This document shows positions 63,657 through 64,000 of a DNA stretch of 64,000 nt, one piece after another (within the stretch, counting starts at the first letter, position 1; each line of letters starts with the position of its first letter). The DNA is from Parasedimentitalea huanghaiensis (GTDB lineage: Bacteria > Pseudomonadota > Alphaproteobacteria > Rhodobacterales > Rhodobacteraceae): the NCBI RefSeq assembly GCF_009753675.1, contig NZ_WQLV01000003.1, forward strand, positions 27,681-91,680, read 5' to 3'. Made by a program: the position numbers and the translations under genes. The notes under the pieces are model-generated. The model was not told where the DNA came from. It saw nothing but the letters and a program-made list of their open reading frames with translations, and did no database searches.

Positions 63657-64000
63657 ATGCCTCTGAATATGACCAAAGACGTCTTTATCACCTGCGCCGT
63701 GACCGGGTCTGGTAGCAGCCAGGATCGCAGTCCACATGTGCCGCGTTCGCCCAAGCAAATTGCCGATAGCGCGATTGCCGCCGCCAAGGCTGGCGCCGCT
63801 ATTGTGCACTGTCATGTGCGCGATCCGGAAACCGGGGTGCCAAGTCGCGATCTGGGATTGTACCGCGAAGTGACCGACCGTATTCGCGAGTCCGAGGTGG
63901 ACATGGTGCTGAACCTGACCGCTGGCATGGGTGGCGATATGGTCTTTGGTGATGTCGAAAACCCGCTGCCGGTGAGCGAGGCGGGCACCGACATGGTCGG
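63657..64000 (+). CDS. BKACE-family (3-keto-5-aminohexanoate cleavage-like) enzyme, 3' end outside window
   Basis: 114 codons are present. The N-terminus reads [37 protein letters not shown] and [11 protein letters not shown], the metal-binding and substrate blocks of BKACE enzymes (HxH in HCHVRD binds zinc). The family condenses a beta-keto acid with acetyl-CoA and cleaves it; substrates include dehydrocarnitine and 3-keto-5-aminohexanoate. GGGGA precedes ATG 63657; an in-frame ATG at 63669 is possible. Divergent from the GlxA-type regulator. Confidence 0.85.
   Translation, partial: MPLNMTKDVFITCAVTGSGSSQDRSPHVPRSPKQIADSAIAAAKAGAAIVHCHVRDPETGVPSRDLGLYREVTDRIRESEVDMVLNLTAGMGGDMVFGDVENPLPVSEAGTDMV

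Noticed and set aside
1..64000. CRISPR arrays, tRNA/rRNA genes, prophage or IS elements
   Set aside because: No regularly spaced direct repeats, no cloverleaf or rRNA-like stretch and no transposase or integrase frames were seen; the dispersed palindromes are not spaced arrays.

Overview
The window looks like a chromosome segment of a marine Roseobacter-group alphaproteobacterium (Rhodobacterales). This is inferred from moderately high GC, the oxygen-dependent cobalamin set (CobG, CobN, CobF), a PhnW-PhnA-PhnY 2-aminoethylphosphonate cluster, an imelysin/di-heme iron locus, and dispersed palindromic intergenic repeats of a kind common in that group. No rRNA, tRNA, CRISPR array, phage or transposase gene was seen. 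Coding density is high and most genes sit in overlapping operons.

Layout. 1-4600: end of a nucleoside-type ABC importer (ATPase, two permeases) followed by a cytosine-deaminase-like amidohydrolase. 4600-19220: phosphonate region. A DeoR regulator and an inositol-monophosphatase-family enzyme (minus strand) are followed by a 2-aminoethylphosphonate (AEP) ABC importer (binding protein, ATPase, fused double permease), a LysR regulator, phnW, phnA, phnY, a class-III PLP enzyme that is probably PbfA, a DMT permease and an FAH-family enzyme. The same inverted repeat lies in front of the importer and between the LysR gene and phnW, so transport and breakdown are probably one LysR regulon. 19460-21280: a secreted metallo-hydrolase, a GFA-family protein and a cupin.

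21400-38650: aerobic cobalamin synthesis and cobalt uptake. Two cobalamin riboswitches on the minus strand head two transcripts. One carries cbtB, cbtA, a His-rich exported protein and cobF. The other carries a DUF1636 protein, cobW, cobN, cobG, cobH, cobI, cobJ, then cobL, cobE, cobM, cobB, cobA and a second DUF1636 protein. cobK lies on the opposite strand inside this series and cobO is divergent from it. 38830-41180: glpD and its DeoR-type regulator.

41290-49800: iron region on the minus strand. hemP, a Cys-rich unknown and an imelysin are followed by a membrane protein/HlyD pair, then bfd, bfr, a di-heme cytochrome, a second imelysin and a DUF1513 protein. The hemP and bfd promoters share a TGA-N9-TCA palindrome, the form of a RirA-type iron-responsive operator. 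50040-64000: a LysR/metallo-hydrolase pair, metG, yqiJ-yqiK (flotillin-like), a DUF4166 dehydrogenase-like protein coupled to a frameshifted DCC protein, an MFS permease, YceI, a rhodanese, an aldo/keto reductase, and a GlxA-type regulator divergent from the start of a BKACE-family gene.

Four copies of one palindromic repeat (near 3.2, 22.2, 24.1 and 36.2 kb) and two copies of another (60.7 and 62.5 kb) sit between genes. A further double hairpin lies inside the cobN reading frame.
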